NCBI GenBank assembly: GCA_012798265.1
Contig: JAAZNM010000003.1
Coordinates: 1 to 63,269 of the forward strand
Length of the DNA: 63,269 nucleotides
From: Candidatus Roizmanbacteria bacterium
GTDB taxonomy: Bacteria; Patescibacteriota; Microgenomatia; UBA1406; GWC2-37-13
Direction: 5' to 3'
The notes beneath the pieces were generated by a model, which searched no databases, was not told the DNA's origin, and worked only from the letters and a program-made list of their open reading frames with translations. Below are positions 8,119 through 16,344 of this stretch, piece after piece (position 1 is the stretch's first letter; each line of letters opens with the position of its first letter). The translations under genes were made by a program, and so were the position numbers.

Positions 8119-9342
8119 ATGACTGAGGTAAAAGGTCAAAAAATGCATATTGATCAGCATAGTCTGTACGGATACCGCTCCCTTATGAACCGTCTTGAAA
8201 ATAATAAAATCCCCCCGCCCAAACCTAAGTTAAACGAACTGCTTACCCAAATATCTTTACTTAAACCCGCGGAAAACCCCAGAGGAATGAGTATGCAACT
8301 TAGGGATGCGACCGTTGACGAAAACAATCGGGAAGAGATTGAAGTAATATCTCAAACTGCCGGTTTGGTTATGAAAAAATTTGCCGAACAGATCTCATCC
8401 GGTCAATCCGGCCAAGACGATTCCGCCTGTCCTGACTGCTATGTAAGATACGCCGCCTCAGATACGTTGGAGGCTTTATCAAGGTTAAATTATCCCCAGA
8501 TCCAAAAGATCATCGTCGATGCGTTTTTTAATCCCGTTTTTGAAACAGATGCCAGAAGGATCGTTTTTAACACTACCTGGCTGATAAAACCGGAAACTAT
8601 AAGTTATCTGATAGAGAAAGGGCGGTCGGATATGGCTTTGGCCATTTTGACCAACAATCCTTCCGCCGGAGTGGAAAACAACCAGATCAGTCCCCGGACG
8701 CAAAACGATCTCATTCGGCTCATGGAAGATAAACAGACGCCGATTGCCAAGGAAACGGCCGTAACCGTTTCTCTCTTAAAACAAAAAGCGGGGATGACTT
8801 CTCCTAAGCTTGAAAAAACCGCCAGATCGGTTCTAACCGACCGTTTCAAAAAACTGCAAAGATCGCTTGCAAAAAGCATTGACAGACTGGTTGACCAGTT
8901 GTCGAGCCACAACTTAAATCAGGCCCTTAATTCAAAAACCGTCAACTTTGAGATGGATTATCCGGAAAGTTTTCCGGGAGCTGACGAATGGTATGCTTGG
9001 TTAAGATTGGTCGGACAATCTTATCGCGATTTTGACTTTGATCTGGCAAACAGACTAAAAAATCCGGATCAAACAACCATTACCGCCGTCGACCGGTATC
9101 GGCTGTTGACTTTAACCATCCAAAAAAAAGCGGTTGAGAACCTGCACCTGGCTATTGACCGATCAGAGAAAGCTAGATTGGATACGGAAAAAAGAGTCCA
9201 GGAGTTAAAACGCCTTGAAGACGAAAAAAAAGCCAAGAAAGAGGCTGAAAAGAAGGATCAGGAAAACCAAAGGCGACAGGAAGCGGAAAGATTAAGAGAT
9301 GTCCAGGACTTTTTAGTTACGGCGACCCCTCAGATTAAATGA
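8119..9342 (+). CDS. Hypothetical soluble protein with C-terminal coiled coil
   Basis: 407 residues, no signal or membrane segment. Residues ~95-230 look alpha-helical and repeat-like, with a DCYVRYAASDTLEALSRL segment and a lone CPDC pair that could bind metal. The last ~60 residues are a highly charged Lys/Glu coiled coil (KARLDTEKRVQELKRLEDEK). I recognise no family. An extended -10 (TGCTATAAT, ending 8112) is 6 nt from the ATG. The 3' end overlaps the queA stop by 8 bp. Confidence 0.7.
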   Translation: MTEVKGQKMHIDQHSLYGYRSLMNRLENNKIPPPKPKLNELLTQISLLKPAENPRGMSMQLRDATVDENNREEIEVISQTAGLVMKKFAEQISSGQSGQDDSACPDCYVRYAASDTLEALSRLNYPQIQKIIVDAFFNPVFETDARRIVFNTTWLIKPETISYLIEKGRSDMALAILTNNPSAGVENNQISPRTQNDLIRLMEDKQTPIAKETAVTVSLLKQKAGMTSPKLEKTARSVLTDRFKKLQRSLAKSIDRLVDQLSSHNLNQALNSKTVNFEMDYPESFPGADEWYAWLRLVGQSYRDFDFDLANRLKNPDQTTITAVDRYRLLTLTIQKKAVENLHLAIDRSEKARLDTEKRVQELKRLEDEKKAKKEAEKKDQENQRRQEAERLRDVQDFLVTATPQIK

Positions 9343-10435
9343 TCAGCATTGCATCTCCGAAAGAATAAAAACGAAATTTGTTTTTTATGGCAAATCCATA
9401 CAGATCTACCAAATGTTTTTTCGCACTTTTATGTTGCAAAAAGGCCTCGACCAGCATCATCAAAGATGACCCGGGCAAGTGGAAATTGGTAATCAAACAG
9501 TCAACCATCTCAAAATCATAGGGCGGGAAAATAAATAAATCAGTTTTTCCCATAATCGTTTGGCTGTTTGGATCTGTGATTTTTTTGTAACTTGCGGCTT
9601 GGGACTTGGAACTTAAGGACTCCAACGTTCTCGTTACCGTGGTCCCCACCGCCACCAACTTCCATCCTTGGGATTTCAATGTTTTAAAACATTGTAATGA
9701 TCCGCTTTTTATCTCGAAGTACTCTTCGTGGAGTTTTTTAGTAAGTAAATTATTTTTTTCAATCGGGGCGAACGTCCCCATTCCTACATGAAGTGTAACT
9801 TCGTATCTCCTAATTCCTTTTTGCTCGATTTTATGGAAAACCCTGTCGGTAAAGTGAAGAGAAGCGGTCGGGGCGGCTACCGAACCTTGAGTATGAGCGA
9901 AGATCGTCTGGTATTTTTTTCTCAGTTCAGCTTCACTCAACTTTGTTTTTCTCAGATAAAGAGGTATGGGCATATGACCCAAAACCTGCAAGCACTTAAA
10001 CAGGTCTTTATGGGAAGAATTATATTTCAAAAGAAAAACGTTATTTTTCTGGTCGCAAACTAAAAAAAAACGTTTTTCATCAAGATAAAGTTTTGTCCCC
10101 AGGTTGACCTTTCGATCAACCATGGCTTTTATAAGACCATCTCCGGTTTTCTCGTTGACCAAAAGCATGACCACAACCTTACCGCCGGTTTCTTTTTTTA
10201 AGATAACCCTGGATGGAACAACCTTTGTATCGTTAAGAACTAAAAATGATTTTTCCGGAAGATATTGACTAAGATTGTAAAAACGGTCGGTATATACTTT
10301 GTCTGAAGCGGTATCGTAAACCAACAGTTTAGAAAAATCCCTTGGGCTTTTTGGAGCAAGAGCTATCAAGCTCTTCGGTAGGGAATAGTCATAACTCCCT
10401 AAAAAATCGCCAGTCGTTTCTATTTTGGTGAACAC
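9335..10435 (-). CDS. queA: tRNA preQ1 ribosyltransferase-isomerase
   Basis: Makes epoxyqueuosine from preQ1-tRNA using S-adenosylmethionine, acting after Tgt. 366 residues, family length ~345. Typical features: YDYSLPKSLIA at the N terminus, APTASLHFT, LHVGMGTFAP, GTTVTRTLESL, and NFHLPGSSLMMLVEAF near the end. The start is GTG at 10435. Between TRTLESL and GKTDLFIFPPYDF a Ser/Gln/Lys-rich stretch is longer than usual and is encoded by the dispersed-repeat-like segment 9571-9620. Confidence 0.94.
   Translation of the reverse strand: MFTKIETTGDFLGSYDYSLPKSLIALAPKSPRDFSKLLVYDTASDKVYTDRFYNLSQYLPEKSFLVLNDTKVVPSRVILKKETGGKVVVMLLVNEKTGDGLIKAMVDRKVNLGTKLYLDEKRFFLVCDQKNNVFLLKYNSSHKDLFKCLQVLGHMPIPLYLRKTKLSEAELRKKYQTIFAHTQGSVAAPTASLHFTDRVFHKIEQKGIRRYEVTLHVGMGTFAPIEKNNLLTKKLHEEYFEIKSGSLQCFKTLKSQGWKLVAVGTTVTRTLESLSSKSQAASYKKITDPNSQTIMGKTDLFIFPPYDFEMVDCLITNFHLPGSSLMMLVEAFLQHKSAKKHLVDLYGFAIKNKFRFYSFGDAMLII
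9571..9620 (-). repeat. Dispersed repeat inside queA
   Basis: Plus-strand GATCTGTGATTTTTTTGTAA followed by CTTGCGGCTTGGGACTTGGA is the mix of the two repeat types seen in spacers (GTGATTTGTAATTTG and AACTTGAAACTT). It is translated in frame in a non-conserved loop of QueA. Confidence 0.55.
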
Positions 10436-10436
10436 T

Positions 10437-10479
10437 TAACGAACTTTATAAACTTGAAGAACTTGATAAACTTTATAAC
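10437..10479. repeat. AACTT-type direct repeat spacer
   Basis: The 44-nt spacer between queA and the next gene is made of AACTTTATAAACTTGAAGAA and ACTTGATAAACTTTATAACTT, i.e. tandem degenerate ACTTTATAA / ACTTGATAA units. The same kind of unit is found inside the glycosyltransferase gene near 14400. Confidence 0.6.
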
Positions 10480-10965
10480 TTATTTGTAATACTCTCTTAC
10501 CTGGAAAAGCAGATATAAAGAGAGTACGTTACCTATCACCAATCCTGGAAGATTGAAATCGATGATGTTGGAAATAACGCTTATCAAACTGGCATAATAC
10601 ATAAGGTACCAGGCTTTTTTTGCCCGGGAAAAAAGTCCCGGAATGGCCAAGGCCTCCAAAATAACATTAATTACCAAAAAAACCGTGGCCACAATATAGT
10701 TTATTCCGACAAACGGTCGACCGGCCACCACTCCTCCTATCGTACCCAAAGGGACAACGGCTGTCCCAAAACTCAACAGAGCCAAGACCGCCGGAATCCC
10801 GAACACCACTCCGATTATTGCCAGCCATGGCGCAAACTTGACGATAATCTCTTTCCAGTTATCAGGCAGACTGGGAGCCTTTTTACCAAGATACTCCGAC
10901 AACGTTCCCTCAAGCTGGGAAAAGACAGACTTTAAATCGGTTGGTTGAGATTTTGTATTTTTCAT
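10480..10965 (-). CDS. Hypothetical membrane protein (about 4 TM)
   Basis: 161 residues: ~40 polar residues with TLSEYLGKKAPSLP, then four hydrophobic segments (FAPWLAIIGVVFGIP; YIVATVFLVINVILEALAIP; YLMYYASLISVISNIIDF; LVIGNVLSLYLLF). I do not recognise a named family. It stands alone upstream of queA on the same strand. Confidence 0.7.
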   Translation of the reverse strand: MKNTKSQPTDLKSVFSQLEGTLSEYLGKKAPSLPDNWKEIIVKFAPWLAIIGVVFGIPAVLALLSFGTAVVPLGTIGGVVAGRPFVGINYIVATVFLVINVILEALAIPGLFSRAKKAWYLMYYASLISVISNIIDFNLPGLVIGNVLSLYLLFQVREYYK

Positions 10966-11022
10966 ATGATAATAGAGTAAAGGAGATCATAATAATTGTC
11001 AAGAGCGTTCAGATATAGGCAG

Positions 11023-11532
11023 TTATTTTTCTAACTCCAAAAAAGTATATTTATATCCCTCCGACTCGCCTTTCTGTTCACGGATAGTCTTATTAAAAGA
11101 GGAGTAGTCGGGAAAATATGTATCCGCCTGACACTCGGTCTCAACCAAAGTCAGGTAAAGCCGGTCGGCTAGGGGAAGGGCTTGTCTGTATACCTCTCCC
11201 CCGCCGATTACGAACACCTCTCCCCCGCCTGCCGATAATTTATTTTTTGCATAATTAATCGCTTCAGGCAAAGAAGAAAATATCTGAAAATTATCGGATA
11301 TAAACTCCTGATAGGTTTTAACAAAAACGTCTTTATTCCTGGTTATCACTATATTAAGCCTGTTGGGTAACGGCCCTTCTAGAGATTCAAATGTTTTCCT
11401 ACCCATAATTACCGCATTGCCCTGCGTTAATTTTTTGAATCTTTTCAGATCGTCCGATATATGCCAAAGAAGTCGATTGTTCTTCCCCAGTTCGCGGTTC
11501 TTACCGATAGCGGCAATTATGTTTATTTTCAT
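11023..11532 (-). CDS. folA: Dihydrofolate reductase
   Basis: Regenerates tetrahydrofolate after the thymidylate synthase reaction. 169 residues. Substrate-site residues: LLWHISDDLKRF (Trp23, Asp28 at the proton donor position), NADPH segments VIMGRKTFESL, and the VIGGGEVYRQALPLADRLYL glycine motif with TLVE. It lies just downstream of thyA and a dcd-like gene on the same strand, so the three form a thymidylate operon. Confidence 0.94.
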   Translation of the reverse strand: MKINIIAAIGKNRELGKNNRLLWHISDDLKRFKKLTQGNAVIMGRKTFESLEGPLPNRLNIVITRNKDVFVKTYQEFISDNFQIFSSLPEAINYAKNKLSAGGGEVFVIGGGEVYRQALPLADRLYLTLVETECQADTYFPDYSSFNKTIREQKGESEGYKYTFLELEK

Positions 11533-11547
11533 AGATGTTAACCTTTA

Positions 11548-11564
11548 GCGACCTCGTAGGTCGC
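11548..11564. repeat. 17-nt hairpin repeat, copy 1
   Basis: GCGACCT-CGT-AGGTCGC is a perfect 7-bp stem with a 3-nt loop, followed by CCCAAC. A second copy is at 26269-26285 with loop CGC and followed by CCCAGC. Both copies follow a TTAACCT/TAACCT word. This copy separates thyA from folA. Confidence 0.75.
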
Positions 11565-11570
11565 CCAACT

Positions 11571-12527
11571 TTAAGACTTTTGGAAAAAACCTCCAGCCAC
11601 TGTCAACTGGGCTTTTATCGGCGGATAAGGATTATAGTCCTCAAGAACTACCTGTTCCGGTTTAAAATCATCAAGATTCTTTATTATTCCTGTTATCTTG
11701 ACCGTCGGAAAAGGCCGCGGTACTCTTTTTAACTGCTCTTTGACCTGCTCTACATGATTTTCATAGATATGGACATCGCCGTAAGTATGGATAAACTCAC
11801 CCGGTTCATAACCGGTAATCTTGGCAATTACTATCGCAAGCAATGCATAACTGGCTATATTAAAAGGCACTCCCAAAAAAATATCGCAGCTGCGTTGATA
11901 CAGCTGTAGAGACAACCTGCCGTTTATGACGTTTAACTGATACAAGTTATGGCAGATCGGAAAATAAGAGGTATCTTTTTTGTCGGCCATGGTATAAAGG
12001 TATTCCGGATTCCATGAAGTGACCAAGGCATTATGGCAGTTCGGATCCTCGACTACCTCGTTTATCGCCCATTTTAACTGGTCTATGGTTTTTTTTGTCC
12101 TGGTTGGCCAACGTCTCCACAACTCGCCGTAAATTTTCGGCAGTTTGCCCCACTTTTTGGCAAAGTCCTTATCGGTAAGTATTTTGTTTATGAACTCTTC
12201 TTTTGAACGAAGTTGCGACTTTTTATTTTTTAAAAGATATATCTTATATGGATAATCATCCCATATATGGACATTGTTTTTTACAAGGTACTCTATATTG
12301 GTTTGACCCGACATAAACCAATAAAGCTCATATAATACCCCTTTCCAGTAAACTTTTTTTGTCGTCAAAAGCGGAAAACTCTCCGAAAGGTCAAAACGGA
12401 TCTGCCGTCCAAATACGCTGTATGAGGCAATCCCTGTCCCCCGGTCGACCTTCTTTACCCCATGGTTAAGGATATCCTGAAGAAGATCCAAATACTGGTA
12501 CTCGGGATGTTTTTTTTTACTAAACAT
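11571..12527 (-). CDS. thyA: Thymidylate synthase
   Basis: Methylates dUMP to dTMP with methylene-THF. 318 residues. Catalytic Cys192 lies in YFPICHNLYQ; the phosphate-binding and folate segments QRSCDIFLGVPFNIASYALL and GDVHIYENHVEQV are intact. Two insertions relative to short ThyA are visible around residues 95-135. It shares the operon with the dcd-like gene upstream and folA downstream. Confidence 0.95.
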   Translation of the reverse strand: MFSKKKHPEYQYLDLLQDILNHGVKKVDRGTGIASYSVFGRQIRFDLSESFPLLTTKKVYWKGVLYELYWFMSGQTNIEYLVKNNVHIWDDYPYKIYLLKNKKSQLRSKEEFINKILTDKDFAKKWGKLPKIYGELWRRWPTRTKKTIDQLKWAINEVVEDPNCHNALVTSWNPEYLYTMADKKDTSYFPICHNLYQLNVINGRLSLQLYQRSCDIFLGVPFNIASYALLAIVIAKITGYEPGEFIHTYGDVHIYENHVEQVKEQLKRVPRPFPTVKITGIIKNLDDFKPEQVVLEDYNPYPPIKAQLTVAGGFFQKS

Positions 12528-12544
12528 AAATATAAATTACAAAT

Positions 12545-13084
12545 TTATATCTGCCTTTCCATTTTTTGTGTCGTTACTCTTCCGCCCTGCCATTGGCCCT
12601 TATACCGGGTTCCCCCTCCGTCAACCCACTCGAACTGGGCGTGGACAATCCGACAACCCAACTCCAATGTCACCGGTACCGGTCCCTCGTTCTTCATGGC
12701 AAAGGTCAGCTTGCCGCAATAACCGGGAGCAACATTGCCCGTCCTTAATATCAGTCCACTGCGAAAGGTGGTTGTCCTTGGCTTAAAATTTATGGTTATA
12801 TCAAGCGGAGTGTTCACCTCCTCGATTGTCGAAGCCAGATAAAACTCGCCCGGCTTGACCGTAAAACTGGTTTTTTCGTTTTCTTTATATCTGGCCACCA
12901 ACTTTATCTTAGGCGTTTCCCTCTCGGTTATACCCAAAAAAGCCCGACCGGAGATTGTATACACCTCGCCCAACCTGAGATCGAAACCGGCGCCTTCGGG
13001 ATTTTTCAGTTCTCTTTTCGCCAACCGCTCGACCAGTTTCTTTTCTTTGACAAGTTTCAATAATAAATTTGGTCCCAAGATCAT
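12545..13084 (-). CDS. dCTP deaminase / dUTPase superfamily protein
   Basis: 179 residues with the family landmarks GAGFDLRLGEVY and LRTGNVAPGYCGKLTF. Enzymes of the family deaminate dCTP or hydrolyse dUTP to supply dUMP for ThyA, which fits its place upstream of thyA and folA. However, in dCTP deaminase the segment after PGWSG carries the catalytic Glu (E138 in E. coli); here the aligned position in GKLTFAMKNEG appears to be Ala. The Arg of RTTTFRSG is kept. It may have lost deaminase activity, or the alignment may slip. TATAAT (13092-13097, minus) is 7 nt before the ATG. Confidence 0.75.
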   Translation of the reverse strand: MILGPNLLLKLVKEKKLVERLAKRELKNPEGAGFDLRLGEVYTISGRAFLGITERETPKIKLVARYKENEKTSFTVKPGEFYLASTIEEVNTPLDITINFKPRTTTFRSGLILRTGNVAPGYCGKLTFAMKNEGPVPVTLELGCRIVHAQFEWVDGGGTRYKGQWQGGRVTTQKMERQI

Positions 13085-13092
13085 AATATTGA

Positions 13093-13869
13093 TTATAAAT
13101 TAATAATTTTAAAATCCCCTTTGTTGTCAAACGCGATCCGAAAAACCGGCAGATTTTTAGCCAATCTGCCGATAGTCTCCAAAAGATGATTATCAGTTAT
13201 GTCTGACAAGGCTTGATAAAGATAATCTTCGCCGCAGCCCTCAAAAAGCCTGACGGCTTTGTCTTCCAGAAGATTTCTTGCTAAAAGTCTGTGTCTTTCG
13301 TCGGTTAAGGTCCTTTGATAGACAAACACCGCCGTCTCGACTTTCCCCTCATCCGTTTCGATGATAAACCTCGGCTTGATTCCGTAATCCCCGGTCAGCT
13401 GTAAAACTGCTCCTTCCATATGCTCACCCTTAAGAAGATTCTCTTTTATCCCATTTTTCTTCATGGTGTTTAGATTATGGTTGATAAAATCAATCTGGTC
13501 TTTTTTTAACCGGTAGGCTTCGGGCGACATGTTTATTTGCTTCCAATGACCGCATCCGGATGCCGGATAAGTCTGTCCATGATGAAGATCGGAGTGGTAT
13601 CTAAAATGTTCTACCCCGCCGATCGTCTTTAAAAAGCTTAAAAATGCCTTGTCTATGTCTATCGTAAAACCATAATCGTTGGCAGTCGCCATTACCACGG
13701 CGAAATCGCCGACATCGGCGCCGGGAAAAGCTAGGGCCGGCAGGTCGTCCGCATTTTCATACCGACCGTCGATGCATCGGCTCAAGAACCTGTGTTCCGA
13801 AGAGACACGATAACGATTGCTCCTTACCAAGGATTCCACCTCAATACCGTTAAGAATATGCCTGAACAT
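13093..13869 (-). CDS. Putative cadmium-carbonic-anhydrase-like protein, paralogue B
   Basis: 258 residues, paralogue of 4796-5581. Shared motifs in order: SRCIDGRYEN (CxDGR), YHSDLHHGQ, then SGCGHW about 10 residues after the His pair, then GEHMEGAVLQL and AVFVYQR. The Cys, Asp/Arg, His, Cys layout suggests a metal site like that of cadmium carbonic anhydrase; the assignment is inferred from motif spacing only. It is 8 nt upstream of the dcd-like gene and may belong to the same transcript. TATAAT (13881-13886, minus) is 11 nt from the ATG. Confidence 0.5.
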   Translation of the reverse strand: MFRHILNGIEVESLVRSNRYRVSSEHRFLSRCIDGRYENADDLPALAFPGADVGDFAVVMATANDYGFTIDIDKAFLSFLKTIGGVEHFRYHSDLHHGQTYPASGCGHWKQINMSPEAYRLKKDQIDFINHNLNTMKKNGIKENLLKGEHMEGAVLQLTGDYGIKPRFIIETDEGKVETAVFVYQRTLTDERHRLLARNLLEDKAVRLFEGCGEDYLYQALSDITDNHLLETIGRLAKNLPVFRIAFDNKGDFKIINL

Positions 13870-13922
13870 TTCGATTGATTATTATACATAAAAACAACCG
13901 CCTGTTTGTTACAATAATCAAT

Positions 13923-14957
13923 ATGTCTTCAAATGTCTATGTTTACGATCCGACTGTCTCGGACAAACAAAGCCGAGTGCGAGGCGTCGGCCGTTACCTT
14001 CAAATAATCAAGGAGTCTTTTTATAATAAGTTTGTTTTTACCGACAATCTTGATACAGTTCCCTTTGATTCCATCTTTATCAATCCTTTCTTTAACCTGA
14101 CCCAACCTCCCCTGACAAAAAGAAGGCTGGCAAAAAAACAGATAGCGGTCATCCACGACCTGATCCCTCTTAAGTATAAGAAGCATTTCCCGTCAGGGTT
14201 AAAGGGGAAAATAAATATTTTTTTCAATAAGTTATCCCTAAAAAACTATGATTCAATTATTACCGACTCTAACGCAAGTAAAAAAGATATCGAATATATC
14301 TTAAAGATCAAACCGGAAAAAATAAACGTAGTTTACCCTTGTTTGCCAAAAATATTTTTTGCAAAACCTAAAGATATCAATAATAAACCTCTTTCAATTT
14401 GTAACTTGAAACTTGAAACTTTTAGTCTTTACGTCGGCGATGCCAGTTGGAATAAAAATATCGTCAACCTGGCAAAGGCAATAAAATTAGCCGATATCCC
14501 TTGCGTATTTGTCGGAAAGGTATTTGAAAACAAAAATCAAACCGTCAAGCTTTCGCATCCATGGCAAAAATCCTTAAAGGAGTTTTTTTCGTTGGTAAAA
14601 GACGACCGACGGTTCATTTTTCCTGGTTTTATTACCGATGATGAATTGATAAAATTATATAAACAAGCTGCAGTAAATATATTGCCATCATACGATGAAG
14701 GATTTGGTTTTTCTTTTGTCGAAGCCGCCAGCCAAAGTTGTCCGTCTGTCCTGTCGAATATTGCCGTTTTGAAAGAAACAGCTGATGATAAAGCTCTTTT
14801 TGTAAATCCCCATCAACCCGAAAGCATTATTAAGGCTGTACAGAAGCTCCATAACGATATTAATTTCAGGAGAGAAATAGGCTTTGAGGCTCAACAAAGA
14901 TCTAAATATTTTAATTCTTTCCGATTTGAAAAAGATCTTGAGCGTTGTCTGTCGTAA
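13923..14957 (+). CDS. Glycosyltransferase, GT4-like
   Basis: 344 residues from ATG 13923 (MSSNVYVYDPTVS). GT-B retaining glycosyltransferase: RVRGVGRYLQII near the N terminus, AVIHDLIPLKY, the nucleotide-sugar part with NILPSYDEGFGFSFVEAASQ (the E-x7-E motif) and LFVNPHQPESI. The donor and acceptor are unknown. Around residues 158-168 NLKLETFS is encoded by an AACTTGAAACTT repeat (14396-14422). TACAAT (13910-13915) is 7 nt before the ATG. Its last 47 bp overlap the end of the convergent tatD gene. Confidence 0.85.
   Translation: MSSNVYVYDPTVSDKQSRVRGVGRYLQIIKESFYNKFVFTDNLDTVPFDSIFINPFFNLTQPPLTKRRLAKKQIAVIHDLIPLKYKKHFPSGLKGKINIFFNKLSLKNYDSIITDSNASKKDIEYILKIKPEKINVVYPCLPKIFFAKPKDINNKPLSICNLKLETFSLYVGDASWNKNIVNLAKAIKLADIPCVFVGKVFENKNQTVKLSHPWQKSLKEFFSLVKDDRRFIFPGFITDDELIKLYKQAAVNILPSYDEGFGFSFVEAASQSCPSVLSNIAVLKETADDKALFVNPHQPESIIKAVQKLHNDINFRREIGFEAQQRSKYFNSFRFEKDLERCLS
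14396..14422 (+). repeat. Dispersed repeat inside a glycosyltransferase gene
   Basis: AATTTGTAACTTGAAACTTG and the following AAACTT are in-frame copies of the dispersed unit. They encode CNLKLET, in the loop between the two Rossmann-like domains. Confidence 0.6.
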
Positions 14958-15762
14958 TTTTCTCAATTTCTTCTTGTTTTTTTCCGAGTATCTTGGCTAT
15001 AAAACCTGCTATTATCGGCAGATTGGCCGGTTGGTTATACCGATCCGTGTTTTTTTTCAGGGGATGCGGCAAAAGAAACGGCGAATCAGTTTCCAAAACC
15101 AAAAGATCCAAGGGGATCTTTTTTATAAAAATCTGCTTTTTCGGCTGATAGGTAACATCACCGTCAACCCCCATATATACTTTTTTCCTTATGGCGAATT
15201 CAAGCAAACGATCATCTGGTTCGCAGCAATGGAAAACCGCTCTTCCGGACAGATTGTCGTCCCAAACTTCATCGAGTAGCGACAAAAATTCTTGAATCGC
15301 CTCCCGGTTATGGAGTATCAAACTTTTTTTGCCGCTTATAGCCAACGTCACCTGTTTTCTGAGAAAATACCTTTGCCAGTTCATGAATTCTTTTTCGACC
15401 TGATAACCGGCATATTTTGTTTTGGTATACAGATGACGATCCAACCCTACCTCTCCGACCGCCACTACTTTTTCATGTTTTAATAAAGCTTCTATTTTGT
15501 CCAGAAAACCAATAAAATTTTGGCGAAAGTTAATGTCTGAGGAAGAGGTGTTAAATATTTCAAAAAGATGATGGGGATGGATTCCTACCGCCGCAAAAAT
15601 TCCCGCATTTTTTTCGGCAATCGAGACTGCTTCTCTAGAGTTTTCAAGATTTGTCCCTGGTGTAACCATCAACCCCACCCCGGCTTTTTTGGCCAGCGCA
15701 ATCGTCGGCTCAAGTTTATCGTCAAAGGTTTCGAAATTAAGATGACAGTGGGTATCAAACAT
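14911..15762 (-). CDS. tatD: TatD-family metal-dependent hydrolase
   Basis: 283 residues from ATG 15762. TIM-barrel hydrolase: metal ligands in MFDTHCHLNF (HxH), GEVGLDRHLY (Glu), HCCE region (His) and LETDSPFL (Asp). Family members are deoxyribonucleases or act on RNA ends and D-aminoacyl products. An upstream in-frame start would read through repeat sequence and is not credible. TATAAT (15770-15775, minus) is 7 nt before this ATG. Its 3' end overlaps the GT4 gene by 47 bp tail to tail. Confidence 0.9.
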   Translation of the reverse strand: MFDTHCHLNFETFDDKLEPTIALAKKAGVGLMVTPGTNLENSREAVSIAEKNAGIFAAVGIHPHHLFEIFNTSSSDINFRQNFIGFLDKIEALLKHEKVVAVGEVGLDRHLYTKTKYAGYQVEKEFMNWQRYFLRKQVTLAISGKKSLILHNREAIQEFLSLLDEVWDDNLSGRAVFHCCEPDDRLLEFAIRKKVYMGVDGDVTYQPKKQIFIKKIPLDLLVLETDSPFLLPHPLKKNTDRYNQPANLPIIAGFIAKILGKKQEEIEKITTDNAQDLFQIGKN

Positions 15763-15904
15763 AATTACTATTATAAAATTCAAATCACAAATGACAAACA
15801 TCAATTCAACAACAAATACTAATAATAAAACTGTTTTGAATTTTGTAATTTGAACTTTTCTTGTGTTTTGTGATTTGTAATTTGTAATTTGTTATTATAA
15901 TAAT
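15763..15904. repeat. Dispersed AT-rich repeat filling a divergent spacer
   Basis: The spacer between tatD and rpiB is nearly all repeat: CAAATCACAAATGACAAACA on one side, and GTGATTTGTAATTTGTAATT on the other in inverted orientation. It also carries the -10 boxes of both genes (15770-15775 minus; 15896-15901 plus). Confidence 0.75.
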
Positions 15905-16342
15905 ATGCCTATCTTCATTGCCGCTGACCATCGCGGGTTTGACCTAAAAAACAAACTGATCGAATATCTTCAGGAAAAAAATATTCGGATCGAAGACTTT
16001 GGTAACTACCAATACGAGCCCGAGGATGACTATCCTGACTTTGCCAAAAAGGTCAGCCAGGCGGTTTCCCAGAATCCGCAGGAGTCGTTGGGGATAGTCA
16101 TCTGTGGCTCTGGCATAGGAGTCAGTATCGCTGCCAACCGAAACAAAGGCATAAGCTGCGGCCTTGGCTTTGACGAAAACCAAATAAAACATGGACGAGA
16201 AAATGATCATATAAATATCCTGGCTCTCCCATCGGATTATATAGACTTTGAAAAAGCCAAAAAAATAATCGATGCTTTTCTTGACGGCAAACCAAAAATG
16301 GAAAAAAAGTATCTCCGACGAATGGAAAAGCTCAACAGTTGA
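15905..16342 (+). CDS. rpiB: Ribose-5-phosphate isomerase B
   Basis: Interconverts ribose-5-P and ribulose-5-P; together with rpe at 25595 it forms part of a non-oxidative pentose phosphate route. 145 residues. Landmarks: AADHRGFDLKNKL, catalytic Cys in GIVICGSGIGVSIAANR, and ENDHINILALPS with the conserved His/Asn pair. Slightly shorter C terminus than E. coli RpiB but typical for the LacAB/RpiB family. Confidence 0.93.
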   Translation: MPIFIAADHRGFDLKNKLIEYLQEKNIRIEDFGNYQYEPEDDYPDFAKKVSQAVSQNPQESLGIVICGSGIGVSIAANRNKGISCGLGFDENQIKHGRENDHINILALPSDYIDFEKAKKIIDAFLDGKPKMEKKYLRRMEKLNS

Positions 16343-16344
16343 TC

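Noticed and set aside
15763-15804. N-terminal extension of TatD through the spacer
   Set aside because: The extension is translated repeat sequence, and a TATAAT box lies 7 nt before the ATG at 15762.
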